From contig JACGCM010002659.1 in NCBI GenBank assembly GCA_014058105.1, positions 3,596,001-3,660,000 of the forward strand: a stretch of DNA of 64,000 nucleotides, written 5' to 3'. Positions 12,554 to 24,622 of this stretch are shown here, piece after piece. A program made the position numbers and the translations under genes. Numbering within the stretch: the stretch's first letter is position 1; each line of letters starts with the position of its first letter. A model generated the notes under the pieces. That model saw only the letters and a program-made list of their open reading frames with translations. It had not been told where the DNA came from and searched no databases. The stretch is from Kingdonia uniflora (taxonomy: Eukaryota > Streptophyta > Magnoliopsida > Ranunculales > Circaeasteraceae).

Positions 12554-14180
12554 ATGACCAACATGAATTTAAGAAGTCACTCTAGTACCGTAAGGGATCA
12601 GGACATTCCAGGAGCTCTTGATCTACACGGTGCGGTTCTTGAACTTCAAAAATAAATGGCTTCAGAAAAAAAATCAGAGACTAGAAGATCAACGTGTTCA
12701 TGCACAAGCTCTACAAATGGAGAGAGACAAACGCAGAAAATCCCTGGACTAACAGAGTCAAACCCATCAAAAGGAAATGGAAAGATTGCGAAGAACCCAA
12801 GATCAAATAACAGCTCGCCAAGCATCACCACCACTAGCTCGGAGTGAACATCCAGATCTGGAAATCCTAATAGAGCCTCTCGACATTTTGGTTTGACTTC
12901 TTCAGCCTCGACAACCCAAGGAAGTCGACGTACACGTCGCCAGACCCCTCTGCCGGAAAGAAGACCCATCAGAGATAGGTTAGGACCAGAGGGACAGGGT
13001 GATTTTGTTCCTCAGGTAGCAGCCTTGCCTCTTCCCCCACAGCAATTCGTTACCCTGGATGACCTCAACAATAGAATTCAAGCTATCAATTCTGATATCC
13101 CGGGTCGACGATCTGCGCTCTACAGGATCGAAACAAACCACATCTCTCCATATCTTGAATATATGCCTATTCCAAACAACTTCCATATGCCCAAATTCAT
13201 CCAGTATGCAGGCCTTACTGATCCACTTGTACATGTTTGACATTTCTAAGCCGCAATTGGGTTGTACTCCAAACTCGACCACATGCTTTGTCGGCTGTTT
13301 AACATGAGCTTAAAGGAAGAACCACTCTGATGGTTCCATACTATACAAGAAGCTTCCATTACCTCTTTCATCCAATTACAAAATCAGTTCGAGTCCAACT
13401 ACGCTCATGCTAGGGAACGTGAGATCACAGTGGACTCTTTATTTTACTTCGAGCAAGGGGCGAAAGAAACCTTGACAAGTTTTTATAAACGTTTTCTGCA
13501 GGAAACACGAAAGATTGGAAATTCAGATCCCAAAATAGTGGCTCCAGCATTTACTTCCGCCCTGCGCATCGACTCCAAAGTTCGCGAAGAACTTACTCTA
13601 CATAAACCACAAACGGTCACTGAAATGATTGACGTGGTAAAAAATTACATCGAGCTGGAGCGCTCGAAGAAAGATAAGATGAAAAGCTCTTCTGTCATAC
13701 ATTCTCAAGAAGTATCTTCGACCCCTTCTCAAAGAGCAGTTACCGCAACAGCATCGAAGCCTCCTACCAAAAATACTGATACCATTCGAAGAAGATAGGG
13801 TAAGCCAGATAGGCCTGTCCCAATTATACCACCCATGACAACAACTCTCTCCGCTATCTTGTCAACGATAAAGGGAGATGAGTGTTATCGCGCACCACAA
13901 ACTATTCTAGACCTTCTGAACAGACCCTTATGTCAATATCATAATGTGCACAGTCATGAAACTGATAGTTGCTACTCCCTCATTCGTATCTTTTATTGTA
14001 TCCTCTTGGTCGGCAGACTCCATAATTATGTTGTCGACATTCAGAAATTTCTTGATGAACAAGCAAAAACTATTGAAGTCGAACAAAATCATATCCAGGG
14101 ACCAGCTCGACATTTATACATGATCGAGATCGAGAAAGGGAAAAAAAGAAAACAAGACGACCGTATTACGTCTTGCTACA
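12554..14180 (+). pseudogene. gag: gag of Tat A (broken)
   Basis: Gag is spread over several frames. It starts at an ATG at 12554 and soon meets a TAA near 12653. A block at 12893-13240 contains the conserved phrase TLDDLNNRIQAINSDIPGRR and then the region that leads into the gag core. The retrotransposon gag core is at 13430-13798 (EQGAKETLTSFYKRFLQE). A block at 13835-14110 holds a Cys/His cluster (PLCQYHNVHSHETDSCY). The protein would form the particle shell around the RNA. Stops and frame changes make this copy non-functional. Confidence 0.8.
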
Positions 14181-14199
14181 AAATGACCTCCTCAGATAA

Positions 14200-14760
14200 A
14201 TTAGCAAAACTTCTTCTCAGTACCAGCAAATCCAAACGTCCTTACCAAATAACATTCGAGGATTCTAACACCAGCCATGTACAATACCCACATGATGACC
14301 CACTTGCTATTATGCTTAAAGTAGGGCTGGATAACTTACATACCCTCCTCATTGATACCGGCAGTGCCACAGATGTCTTATTTTGAAGAGAAATCGAAGT
14401 GTTAGGACTTACAGACTCCGTCAAAGCTTCGACAATAGCAATCACAGGCTTCAATGGTTCTAAGGAATCGGCCACCAGATAAATCACTCTCCCCGTTCAA
14501 ACAGGCTCTGAAACCACCTTTGTCAAATTTCTTGTAATTGATGCAGAGTCCAAGTATTTAAGCATTCTGGGGTGCAACTGGTTACATTCAATCAAAGTGA
14601 TACCATCGACCTATCATTTAGCACTACATTTTCCTATGGATCACGGAGTCTATGAAATCAAGGGTAGTCAGGTAGTCGCACGCATGTGCAAAAATACCAC
14701 TGTCAACCCACATACAGCAAAACTCCTCAAGACATAGCAACTACAGTCTACCATACCACC
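14200..14760 (+). pseudogene. Aspartic protease of Tat A
   Basis: The active-site motif LLIDTGSATDVLF is at about 14350-14386 and is followed at once by a stop. The downstream flap and second half continue in frame (LVIDAESKYLSILG near 14540) after another stop near 14480. The protease would cut the Gag-Pol polyprotein. The catalytic DTG is kept here, unlike in Tat B. Confidence 0.75.
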
Positions 14761-14785
14761 CATATTTAAATAAGATGATGCTGAA

Positions 14786-16215
14786 GTGGTAGACACTGTT
14801 GAGCTCGATGGACCAGGGCGCACAATTTTCATTGGATCTAAGCTGTCTCTCGACGAAAAAGAAGCCATGATTCAACTCCTAAAGCAAAACATTGACGTCT
14901 TCGCCTGGACTTTTCAAGAAATGCCCGGAATCGATCCTTCTATCACTTGCCACCACCTCAACCTCCTTCCAGATAGCAAGGTAACCATACAAAAATGACG
15001 AAACTTGGCTCCCAGGCTTCGAGAAGCAGTAAATGATGAAATTAATAAGCTCATTCGTGTCGGGTTTATTCGAGAAGCTAAATATCCAAAGTGGGTTTCC
15101 AATATCATTGTCGTGCCAAAGAAAAATGGTAAAATAAGGGTTTGTGTTGATTTCACTGAACCTAACAAATTCACACTGAAAGACAGTTTTCCGCTACCTA
15201 TCATTTCACAACTTCTTGACTCAGTTGCAGGACATGAACTTCTTTCTATGATGGATACTGCCTCCGGATACAACCAAGTTTCACTCACCGAGGAAGATCA
15301 AGAAAAAACCACTTTTATAACCTAAAGAGAACTTTATTATTTCGCAGTGATGCCTTTTGGGTTAAAAAATGCTGGCGCTACTTACCAACGATTGGTCAGT
15401 TATATGTTCAAAGAATAGCTCGGCCACATCATAGAAGTATATATCGATGATATGATTTGCAAAACCCTGAAAAGAGTAGTTCATCTCCAACGCCTCCAAA
15501 CTATCTTCGATATCCTTCGACGATACTAGATGAAGCTCAACCCAGAGAAATGTCAATTCGGCGTTGCATCCAGAAATTCTTGGGCCATCTAGTCAGCAAA
15601 CAAGGAATTGAAATAGGTCCAGCTTAAATCAAAGCACTCATGGCAATGCCATCTCCTCGAACAATAAAAGATGTTCAAAAATTCGCAGGCAAGATAGCCG
15701 TTCTTCATAGATTCATCTTCAAGTCATCTGATCGATGCAAATTTCTTTACCTTCTTCTTCGTGGCAATTCCACTACTATTTCCAATAAACAAAAAGATGT
15801 TCTACGGACTCCTGATTGTGAACTGGCGTTTTAAGATCTTAAACAATACTTGGGGCGTCCTCCTATAATGAGTACTCCTATTGATGGGCAATTACTCACC
15901 ATGTATTTATCCACAATTGAGGATTTCATCAGCTCCGTCCTTATTCGTGAAGATACAGGCATCGAGAAACCTATTTACTTTATCTGTAAAACTCTTATGC
16001 CTGCTAAAAAATGATATAATACCACAGAAAAATAATTGCTTGCCTTGGTTTACAGCTCTCAAAAACTTCGTCCATACTTCCAAGCTCACCCCATCAAAGT
16101 CATTACAAAATACCCTCTCAAACTCGTACTCTCCAAAAAAGAAAAATCTCGACGAGTTCAGCAGTAGTCTATTTTCCTTGGTGAGTATGACATCTCTTTT
16201 GAACCTTAAATATCA
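14786..16215 (+). pseudogene. pol: Reverse transcriptase and first RNase H of Tat A
   Basis: RT blocks are clear: EINKLIRVGFIREAKYPKWV and KIRVCVDFTEPNKFTLKDSFPLP (in two parts) near 15030-15200, MDTASGYNQV near 15250, MPFGLKNAGATYQR near 15350 and the catalytic YIDDM near 15440. The connection and RNase H follow (VQKFAGKIAVLHRFI, then PPIMSTPIDG and KPIYFI). Stops occur at 15325, 15416, 15526, 15626, 15832 and others, and a frameshift lies near 15570. It would make DNA from the genomic RNA. Confidence 0.9.
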
Positions 16216-16224
16216 ATCAAAGGG

Positions 16225-16833
16225 CAAACAGTGGCTGACTTTTTGGCAGATTTTCCAGTTGAAGTCCCCGACTGGGAAGAACTTGAAGAAATCTTTACTA
16301 ACGACTCAATTGCCGAACCAGACACATGGTCCAAGAGTTTCAGTTGGCGACTTTTTACGGACGGATCAGCAAGACCCCAAGGTTCCAAAATTGGCATCGT
16401 ACTCGTTACATCTTCCAATCACTGCATGGAAAAAGCTCTTAAACTCAAATTCTATGCAATTAATAATGAAACAGAGTATGAAGGCATCTTGTACGGTCTT
16501 AATCTCGCACTTACTCTTAGAGCTAAAGAATTAGCAGTTTATGTCGACTCCTTACTCGTCGCCAATCACTGCAACAAAACTTTCAAAGCTACATGCAAGA
16601 TGGTTGATTATGCTGCCCTAGTCGAAGACAAAATGAATAAATTCAAGCATGCCACCATTTTATATTTACCTTGGCAAGAAAATCGACATGCCAATGCTTT
16701 AGCTTACATTGTTGCCATGTTGGAAGATAATGAAAAAAAATCTTTGGATATCGAGATCCTCGAACACTCTAGCCTCGATATCTTGTCCATACTGTACTTG
16801 ACTGTTACTAAAGATGACGGCCCTGAAGACTGA
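16225..16833 (+). pseudogene. Second, archaeal-type RNase H of Tat A
   Basis: An open block of 200 codons. It shows LFTDGSARPQGSKIGIVL, then INNETEYEGILYGLNLAL, VYVDSLLVA and HANALAYI. This is the D-E-D pattern of RNase HI and comes in addition to the first RNase H. A second RNase H after the first is a known trait of the Tat lineage. In this copy the catalytic acids look intact. Confidence 0.8.
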
Positions 16834-16959
16834 GGAAAACCATATTCTACATACCTCAACTCTAACATCCTACCCAGTAACAAAGAAGAAGCTCGATCCC
16901 TATTAGCCAAGTGCCCACAATTCACAGTTCAGAATGGTATCTTATATTAACTAACTGGA

Positions 16960-18063
16960 GGAGGGCCGCATATCGAATGTATATCACAGAAACAGGCTCA
17001 GATCAAGATCTGAGAACTTTACAAAGGTATTTGTGGTGTACACATTTCGGGAAGATCACTAGCTCAACGTGCATTCACACAGGGACTCTATTGGCCCAAA
17101 ATGAGGCAAGATTGTAAAGATTTTGTTCACAAATGCTACAAATGCAAAATTCATGCTCAAGACATCAAGAGCCCTACCCTCGACTTACACGTCAGTAATG
17201 TCCTTTGGTCATTTAAACTATAGGGAATCGATCTCATTGGCCCTTTCCATCCAGCTTCGGGAAACAGAAGATTCATTTTAGTTATCACCGATTACTTTAC
17301 CAAGTGGGTCGAAGCAGTTCCCTTATGCCATACTGATGAGAATGAGGTCATCAGATTCCTTTGGGAGTACATCATTACCCGGTTTGGTTGTCCACAGATG
17401 ATACGTTCTGATAATGGTAAACAGTTTATCAGCACTAAAGTTCTTGCTTTCCTTCATAAATACAAGATTCAGCTCACAACTTCCACACCGTATTACCCTC
17501 AAGGAAATGGACAAGCTAAAGCCATTAACAAGAGCATTAAGTCTGGTTTACGCAAGCGCCTCGGCGATAAGAAAGGCAGATGGGTCGACGAATTTCTCAG
17601 TGTATTATGGGCATACCGTACCACTCTTCGAGTTTCTACAGGGTGTACGCCTTTCATGATGGCTTTCGGCACTGAAGCAGTCATACCCTCAGATCTCGAT
17701 CTCCCCAGTGCACAACAAAAAATTACTGATGAAGATAATGAGCTCGGACTCCTTTGCAACCTTAATTGGATCAAAGAAACCAGGGACAAGGCCATAACAA
17801 ATTTGGGTCGTTACCATGATACATTAAAGAAATCTTACAACAAAATAGTTTAAGAACGGAAATTTGGCATTGGAGATCTTGTCTAGCGAAGAATACAAGA
17901 CCATACCCGACCAAAAAACTCAGGAAAATTATTAGAAAACTGGGAAGGACCGTACATTGTGTGCAACAAGACAGATAGTGGAACTTATTGGCTTATGACT
18001 GAAGACGAAGTTCAGCTTGAGTACCCATGGAATGCTGCTCAGCTTAAACTGTTTTACAGATGA
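16960..18063 (+). pseudogene. Integrase of Tat A
   Basis: The core shows GIDLIGPFHPASGNR (first Asp) near 17225, MIRSDNGKQFIS (second Asp) at 17398 and the third motif near 17500. In that third motif the catalytic Glu is Lys: GQAKAINKSIK, where Tat B has GQAEAINKSIK. The C-terminal part WEGPYIV...LKLFYR ends at a TGA at 18061-18063. Stops are near 17219, 17850 and 17884. The enzyme would insert the DNA copy; this copy cannot. Confidence 0.9.
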
Positions 18064-18116
18064 TACACTGTAATCGTTTACTTTAAATCAAATAAAGCAC
18101 TTCATTTACACAAATT

Positions 18117-18830
18117 CTTTACTACATCGACTAGTCTTCGATATATACTTTACAAGTATTTATCTGACAGTCTCTTTACTACTTCGACTAGTCTTCGATA
18201 TATACTTTACAAGTATTTATCTGACACAGTCTTTTTACTACTTCCACTTGTCTTCGATATATACTTTACAAGAATTTATCTGATAAAGTCTCTTTACTAC
18301 TTCGACTAATCTTTAATATATAATTTACAAGTATTTATCTGATAGTCTTTTTACTACTTCGACTTGTTTTTGATATATACTTTACAAGTATTTATCTGAC
18401 AAAGTCTCATTACTACTTTGACTAGTCTTCGATATATACTTTACAAGTATTTATCTGACAGTCTCTTTACTACTTTGACTTGTCTTTGATATATACATTA
18501 CAAGTATTTATCTGACAATCTCTTTACTACTTTGACTTGTCTTCGATATATACTTTACAAGTATTTATCTTACAATCTTTTTACTACTTCGACTTGTCTT
18601 CGATATATACTTTACAAGTATTTATCTGACAATCTCTTTACTACTTTGACTTGTCTTCGATATATACTTTACAAGTATTTATCTGACAAAGTCTCTTTAC
18701 TACTTTAGCTTGACTTTGATATATACTTTACAAGTATTTATCTGACAAAGTCTCTTTACTACTTCGACTTGTCACATATATACTTTACAAGTATTTATCT
18801 ATGATAGATCTCTTTACTTATCTACTACAA
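18117..18830 (+). repeat. 58-bp tandem array, about 12 copies
   Basis: The unit of about 57-59 bp reads ACTACTTCGACTTGTCTTCG, then ATATATACTTTACAAGTATTTATCTGACA. The GATATATAC block recurs about every 58 bp, twelve times. It lies just after integrase in the 3' untranslated part of the element. Hypervariable tandem arrays at this place are known in Tat and Ogre elements and can seed satellite DNA. Tat B has only one related unit. Confidence 0.95.
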
Positions 18831-19575
18831 CTTATTTTCCAAACAAAATTAATATTTATCACAACGTTAAATAAGCACACATCATTCACACAAAATTTAA
18901 ACTGTTTTCGGTCCAACTGACCATTTGTTACAAACTTTAAAACATTAATGTTCCTTACTCCAAAAGTGTCATCTCCGAAGGAGATTTCTCTTCATTCATA
19001 GGACCTTCGGGAATTTACACATCTGCTACTTCCCCAACAAGCTGACCTTCGACCTCCATCATCTTAACATCATCAACAACTTCTACTCCTCCACGTACAT
19101 CTAGAGTCTGCGGTACCTCATCATCAGAGCTGTCATCACATGACGGCCCTCCTGCCTTCACAACCCCTTTGTATTATTTCTTTCTCTCTTCAACTTCATC
19201 AAATTGATCTTTAAAATGTTGCCTCACCTCGTGGCATTTTTGCAGTTTTTCTTCATTCATTCGAGTTTTCAATTCCTTGAGCATTTTCTTCTGCTCCAGC
19301 TCCATTGTTTTTCGAGCATCATCAACTTCCTTCTTGAACTCAGATTTCTGTTTTGCCAAAGCTTCTTTCTTTTCCTTCTCCGATACTTTCTTCGCCTCTG
19401 CCAAAGCTGCCTCCTTTACCTTATTCACTTCCAGTTTGTACATGTTTAACGTCGTATTTAATTCCGTGTTCTTGGCAGTCAATTCTTTCTCGATGTTTCT
19501 GTACGCAACCAACCGGTTCGCCAGATTACCACTACCCTCCATACGTCCCATTGCTAAACTCATCACCAACTTAAT

Positions 19576-19653
19576 CTGCAGGAAAGTCATATAATGATTA
19601 TTTTTTAAATTTACCAAACTTTTCATTCGAGCATAAGCTTTGAAATTTCTCAC
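19576..19653 (-). other. 78-bp intron of the antisense gene, Tat A
   Basis: The donor TCTAAG|GTGAGA and acceptor CTTTCCTGCAG|ATTAAG are both on the minus strand. Its length is a multiple of three with no stop, so it can also be read through. Tat B has an intron of the same length at the same place. Confidence 0.65.
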
Positions 19654-22108
19654 CTTAGACAAGTTACCACGTGCTAAGTCTAAAAAAGAATCCAAACTAT
19701 CAATACCCACCATACATTCTGCCATATCTTTTTTAAATTCTCAGCCCCACAAGCAAAAGTTTTTATCGTCTCTGCCATCTCCTTTTCAAACTCCTCCCCC
19801 AAACCCTTCTTCGTAGTCCCAGCAGTGGTCTTCTTAGGAATGACACTGCTTGTACTTCGTGGAGGTAACCCACTCCCCACCACAGGTTTATCAGGAACTT
19901 CGACAGCTTCAGACGATGATTGTCGAGTAGTTCTCTTCGGATTCAACAGTGAAGTTTTCTTCATATTTACCTTCCTTTTCCTCTTATTTTTTACAAAGGA
20001 CTCCCCCAGCATAGCATTAATCTCAGTATCTGTGTTATAACATGTTAATGACGGGTTATTCAACAGAAAATTTACATCTGCAGCTCTTTTATTCTTCGCT
20101 GACATCATTCCCCCAATAATTGAAACTTTGGCACTTGTAGTTCTTGACCTTTTTAATCCTGCTTCTTGGAAAATCTCACTTAACTGATCTTGATTCGTTG
20201 CTAAATTATTGATTCTGCCAAAAAATCCTTCCCTTATCCTATACAACTTCTCATTTACAACAGTTTTCTTCCCGATCTCCTTCAGTGCTGCAGACACAAA
20301 ATAGACAAAAAATTTCTTTATATCCAAATCCATATCATATGATAAATAATAAACTTACACATTTAAGTTACCAAACCACAGACCTAGATGAAACGCTTTT
20401 CTTTTAAGCGGTTCCCCTTGATCTTTAGGATCAAACTCATAATTTCCAGATACTAGTAATCGGTCTTCTATATATCGACCTCTAGTGGATACCATATCAT
20501 AAAACATCGATCTCTTCAAAAACCTTGCCAAGTAACGATACCCTTTTAACTTCGGGTTCATTTTCATCGTATAGTATACACTCAAATCATCTACCATTAT
20601 TAACCCCTCCCCTCTGGCTTTCAGTCTGCCATTTATCGTACAACATACCCTAAACAGGTCATATACATTCAGATTGAATTGACCTGGGGCTACATCGAAG
20701 AAATTTATTAACTTTTTCTGATCTGCCCTGAGGGGTAGCTTTAATCCTTTTTTTATCTGTTCTCGATGAACAAGAATACCATCTAGAGGTATATCCTGGT
20801 CGATCAATTCGTATTGATACTTCTCTAATCTAACATCGTCAGGGATACCATATTTCTTTTTAAAACTTACAATTTCCTTTGTTTCTAAACCCTCTCCATT
20901 ACAAGCTTCTTCATCCTCTTCGACATCTTCATCCCCATTCCCACTCCCTTCCCGATCACTCGCTTGAGGCTCATGATCTACTTCAGTATTACTCACCTCC
21001 TTCTCAGGTGCTTCACGCACACTAGGGACTACCCTAAACTCTTCCCCACCCTCTGTGTCTGCACTGCTCGAACCTACCCTGTATCTCCCCCCCCCCCCAA
21101 TTGTTGAGCACACGTTTTCACATCGATCATCAAAGGCACTACATTTTTTAGACTCTCAAATATATTTTTATCATCATTTAAATTGGTTTCAGCCATTTAA
21201 GAACCTGTAAATCAGATTCCATATTTTCAACACAGTTAATATTTTACATATGCGATACATATATACATATTCTTACGTTAACATATTCATGATAGATATC
21301 ATTATTGAAATCACTTCCCAACATTTCATTTACTTTCCCCTCTGTTGCAATCATTAACATTAATACTTTTCATAGTTCTCGATCAAATATATATCAAATT
21401 TTTAAACATAGCATTTTAAAGCATTCATACACAATACCCTAAGTTCTCAATGTTTTCTCTTATTTAAATTCGATCATCTCAAAAAAATCTTTAATTATTA
21501 TTTTATCCTCAAATTTATAGGAAGTTGAATAGCTTCTCGAAGACGTTATCACTTTTCTCGCCAAAAACCAGTTATTTTCATTTATATGAATTCTCATTCT
21601 CTGGCGTGAAATCCGGCGATCAAATTGCAAAATCCAAACCTCTCCCCGTATCTCGCTCCTCAAAATCATCTCCCCTCATAACGTTGTACTTACAGTGCCC
21701 CATTTACTTCCCTTCCAACTCCCTCCTCCCATTTCACGAGACTCAAAATCACTGCAAAAAAAAATCAACATTACATCCCCAAAACCACCTTTGTCCTTAT
21801 TTATTCTTCCATTTTCTTTCATTTCCACTTCGTTAGACGTTCATGATCACTTTTACATACAATTAACCTACTCATGAAGCAAATTGAACACAAACAACAA
21901 CAAAAAAAAAAAACAGATTTACTAACCTTGTTGCCGTGGAGCTTCCGTATCCCTCTCCTTCGCTCGCTTCGCCCTTTCAATCAACACGCAAATTTCCTCC
22001 TTTGTAATCGTATCTAATAGCTGCAGCAACAAGCAATCACAGTTCTCTCCCCCCCCAAAAAAAATATTCAATTTGCAAGTGATCTGAACAGTCGCCTACC
22101 TCTAACAT

Positions 22109-22116
22109 ATTTATAG
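22109..22116 (-). promoter_or_regulatory. Possible antisense promoter (TATA plus G-box)
   Basis: TATAAATA on the minus strand with CACGTG about 8 bp upstream. Tat B has CTATAAATAGCC at the matching place. The motif overlaps a block that reads as coding, so it may be a second start site or a chance match. Confidence 0.35.
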
Positions 22117-22319
22117 CCCTCACGTGACTGTTCATTGCACCACGTGGCGACGGTCCAGTTCGTCGAGTACAACGCCTCATACATTTTTTCTCGACATCTT
22201 TGGCTCTTAATCTTCTACCTTTTAATAAATTTTCATATTCACCCTTCAGACCTTCCAATTCTTGAAGAATGTCTACAGCCACATTCATCTCTGTCAGTGT
22301 ACGCTCCATCTTTTCCAAT

Positions 22320-23368
22320 AACCAATATACATCATTTTTTTATACTTCATGCCATCACCTAATAGAAAACATCTTGCCATATTCATTTTCAATCAACGAT
22401 CCCTTCTTATATACCTACATTAGACAGTTGCATCACATGTTCGACATAACAATACGCATTCGACTTTGTCTACTTGCCAATATTCGACCACATTCAATCA
22501 CACATTGTAATCATATGGATAGTCGAAAACAAAAACACAAACAATATATTAAAAAACATTTATTTATTTGCAACTCATTTCTTACATTCGATATCTCTCA
22601 TATTCGATTACAATACTATCTTACATTCGATAACAATCTCTTTCGAGTACATTCACTTCTACTAATTACAATTGTCTTCTATTACAATTTTACTGTTCTT
22701 ACTAATTTCCTCGACATGTCAATATTTACTTTGTCTATTTTTCATCAGAATCAGACATTAAAGCCTCTTTCCGGCCCTCAGAAATCAATGACTCTCAAGT
22801 AACTGAACTTCTAGCGAGATGCTTCAGCAGGAAAAGGCAACAAAAAATTACAAACAAACCACACGTTCGGCAAGATCCCTGGATGCCCACCCCATCTTCG
22901 TATCTTCATCACCAGTAAAAACAACTACCTCCTTACCCCCCAATTGACTCCAAACATCACCTTCACATAAACATGATGCTCCCGTCATCTCCAACAAAAA
23001 CATCTCGTTCCTGTTTACTCTTTGTTCCCACTTCGCTGATCTACTATGATCACATAACCCATTTTCATCTCTCTCTCTACGTTAACCTTCATCCGACAAA
23101 TCACCGTCTTCAACCCCAGACTTCATCAAAAACCATACTTGGGGCGACCTTATCCCTCAAACACCATTATCCACCTTCAGTACAACCCTTATTTAAACAT
23201 AGCATCCTTAAATTACATTCAATGCACACATTAATTCAACCTCGCAATTAACATGACCAGATACAGCTCACCTTGACCTCGGTAATGACATATGTTGACT
23301 TCTGCACAGTTCGGCAACCTCTTCCTATGCCAGTTTTTCTTCTCGACACAACTACAAGTACTTATGTC
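22320..23368. other. Tat A 3' untranslated region
   Basis: About 1 kb between the antisense gene and the polypurine tract. It is AT-rich, with repeated short TTCGA phrases. No gene was recognised on either strand. Confidence 0.4.
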
Positions 23369-23369
23369 G

Positions 23370-23382
23370 AGAATGGGGAGAT
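23370..23382 (+). other. Polypurine tract of Tat A
   Basis: AGAATGGGGAGAT directly before the TG of the 3' LTR. Tat B has AGAATGGGGTGAT at the same place. Confidence 0.75.
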
Positions 23383-23888
23383 TGTAGTATCATATTCCCC
23401 AAAGTCGATAAAGCCAGTACTATGTAGTCGAAGACAGCTCAGCCTTGGGAAGTCGAAGTTAGCTCGGTACTAAATAGTCGAAGACAGCTCAACATTCTAG
23501 AAGATTCCAGGAGTCCTCGACTTGCCAAAAGTAACCGTTGTAACTCAGTCAAGAAGGAATTGTTAGAGATCTGCAATATTTTCCCACTACCTCCGGAATA
23601 GGAGACTCTTTCTTTTTGTAAAACTGCATGCATATGCTATAAATACAGGCAGAGGATAGGTTCTAAGGGACTGGATTTTGGACGTCCCTCTATCCTAAAT
23701 ACACGCAACACTCAGAAACTTGTAATAACTAGCATTTACTAGATTTTCACAAAATCTTCCTTGAGGTCGTGGTTTTTCTTAGTTTTTTTTTAGTTTTCCA
23801 CGCAAAATTTTAGTTGATTCTTCTTTATTGCACAATCCCTACAAACGAGTATTGGCAAAGGTTTCCCTCCCAGAAGTACGCCATTACA
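23383..23888 (+). repeat. 3' LTR of Tat A (506 bp)
   Basis: Same ends and order of blocks as the 5' LTR. It is followed by the target duplication GTAAG. TATA box at 23638-23645. Confidence 0.95.
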
Positions 23889-23893
23889 GTAAG

Positions 23894-23977
23894 GGCCTAT
23901 TGATTGTCAAGTAGGCCTGACCCAGCTTACAAAGAAAACATGGTAAAAATTTTAAGTCTTTGAGATTAATCGATTAT
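23894..23977. other. Spacer between Tat A and Tat B
   Basis: The 84 bp of original target DNA that separate the two target duplications. No feature seen. Confidence 0.7.
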
Positions 23978-23982
23978 GAACA

Positions 23983-24552
23983 TGTAGTAGCATATTTCCC
24001 AGATTCGACAAAGAGAAGCCAACGAACCTTAGACGAAGTCATTCCATCATTCGAGAAGATGTCACATCTGTGAGACTGCGACCACAATTCTCGACCCAGA
24101 TTCGACAAAGAGAAGCCAACAAACCTTAGTCGAATACATTCCATCATTCGAGAAGATGTCACATCAGCGACCACAGTTCTCAACCTACTAAAAGTAGCCA
24201 TTATACTTGGTCAAATAGAACTGTTGGGAAATCTGCGAAGTTCGCCCACTACCCCCGAAATAGGAATTGTTTTTCTTTTTGTAAACTGCTTGTATCTACT
24301 ATAAATACAGGCAGAGAATGAGTTATTCATATCCACAACTTCACTATTCATTCATCCTTACTTTCTTATCAGACAGCAATTGTAATAACTAATAATTTAC
24401 TGGATTTTTCATCAAAACCCTCTACGAGGTCGTAGTTTTTCTCAGCCTTTACTAAGTTTCTATGTAAAATCCTGTTTGTTTAAACTTATTATTGCATAAT
24501 CCTTACTACAAGAATTGGCAAAAATTATCCTTCAGCTAAACATGCCATTACA
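23983..24552 (+). repeat. 5' LTR of Tat B (570 bp)
   Basis: TG...CA ends. It contains two copies of a unit of about 97 bp starting at 24001 and 24098 (GATTCGACAAAGAGAAGCCA). TATAAATA is at 24300-24307. Confidence 0.95.
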
Positions 24553-24554
24553 AT

Positions 24555-24571
24555 TGGCGCCGCCTATGGGA
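24555..24571 (+). other. Primer-binding site of Tat B
   Basis: TGGCGCCGCCTATGGGA starts 2 bp after the LTR. It is of the same type as in Tat A, with fewer matches to the tRNA-Asp end. Confidence 0.7.
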
Positions 24572-24622
24572 ATACCACACTTTTCTTTACCACCTATGAT
24601 ATAAGACAATCTGATAACAACC

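Larger units (their letters stand above)
19174..22318 (-). pseudogene. Spliced antisense gene of Tat A
   Basis: Minus-strand coding blocks in order: 22318-21927 (charged, with the phrase ending ERDTEAPRQQG before a GTTAGT donor), 21150-20355 (acidic stretch [10 protein letters not shown], then a globular part with [19 protein letters not shown] and [16 protein letters not shown]), 20290-19690 (basic, nuclear-localisation-like KNKRKRK), and 19725-19174 (long coiled coil ending in KK). Introns are visible at 20290-20390 and 19576-19653. The globular part resembles the plant family named 'putative gypsy-type transposon' (Pfam Transposase_28); this is from memory. The role is unknown. A one-base shift near 19735 and a C-run at about 21089-21100 break the frame. 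Confidence 0.7.
11980..23888 (+). mobile_element. Tat A: complete Tat-lineage Ty3 LTR retrotransposon, 11.9 kb
   Basis: The element has two LTRs with TGTAGTATC...CCATTACA ends and a perfect 5-bp target duplication, GTAAG, at 11975-11979 and 23889-23893. Order of parts: LTR, primer-binding site, gag, protease, RT, RNase H, second (archaeal-type) RNase H, integrase, a 58-bp tandem array, an antisense gene, polypurine tract, LTR. A second RNase H and extra antisense ORFs are known traits of the Tat lineage. Many stops and frameshifts in all coding parts show that it is dead. By eye the two LTRs differ at roughly 45-50 of about 507 positions. Confidence 0.95.

Noticed and set aside
18117..18830. 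Regular repeat array that could suggest a CRISPR
   Set aside because: The units are joined directly with no unique spacers, the genome is a plant, and the array sits in a retrotransposon 3' region.
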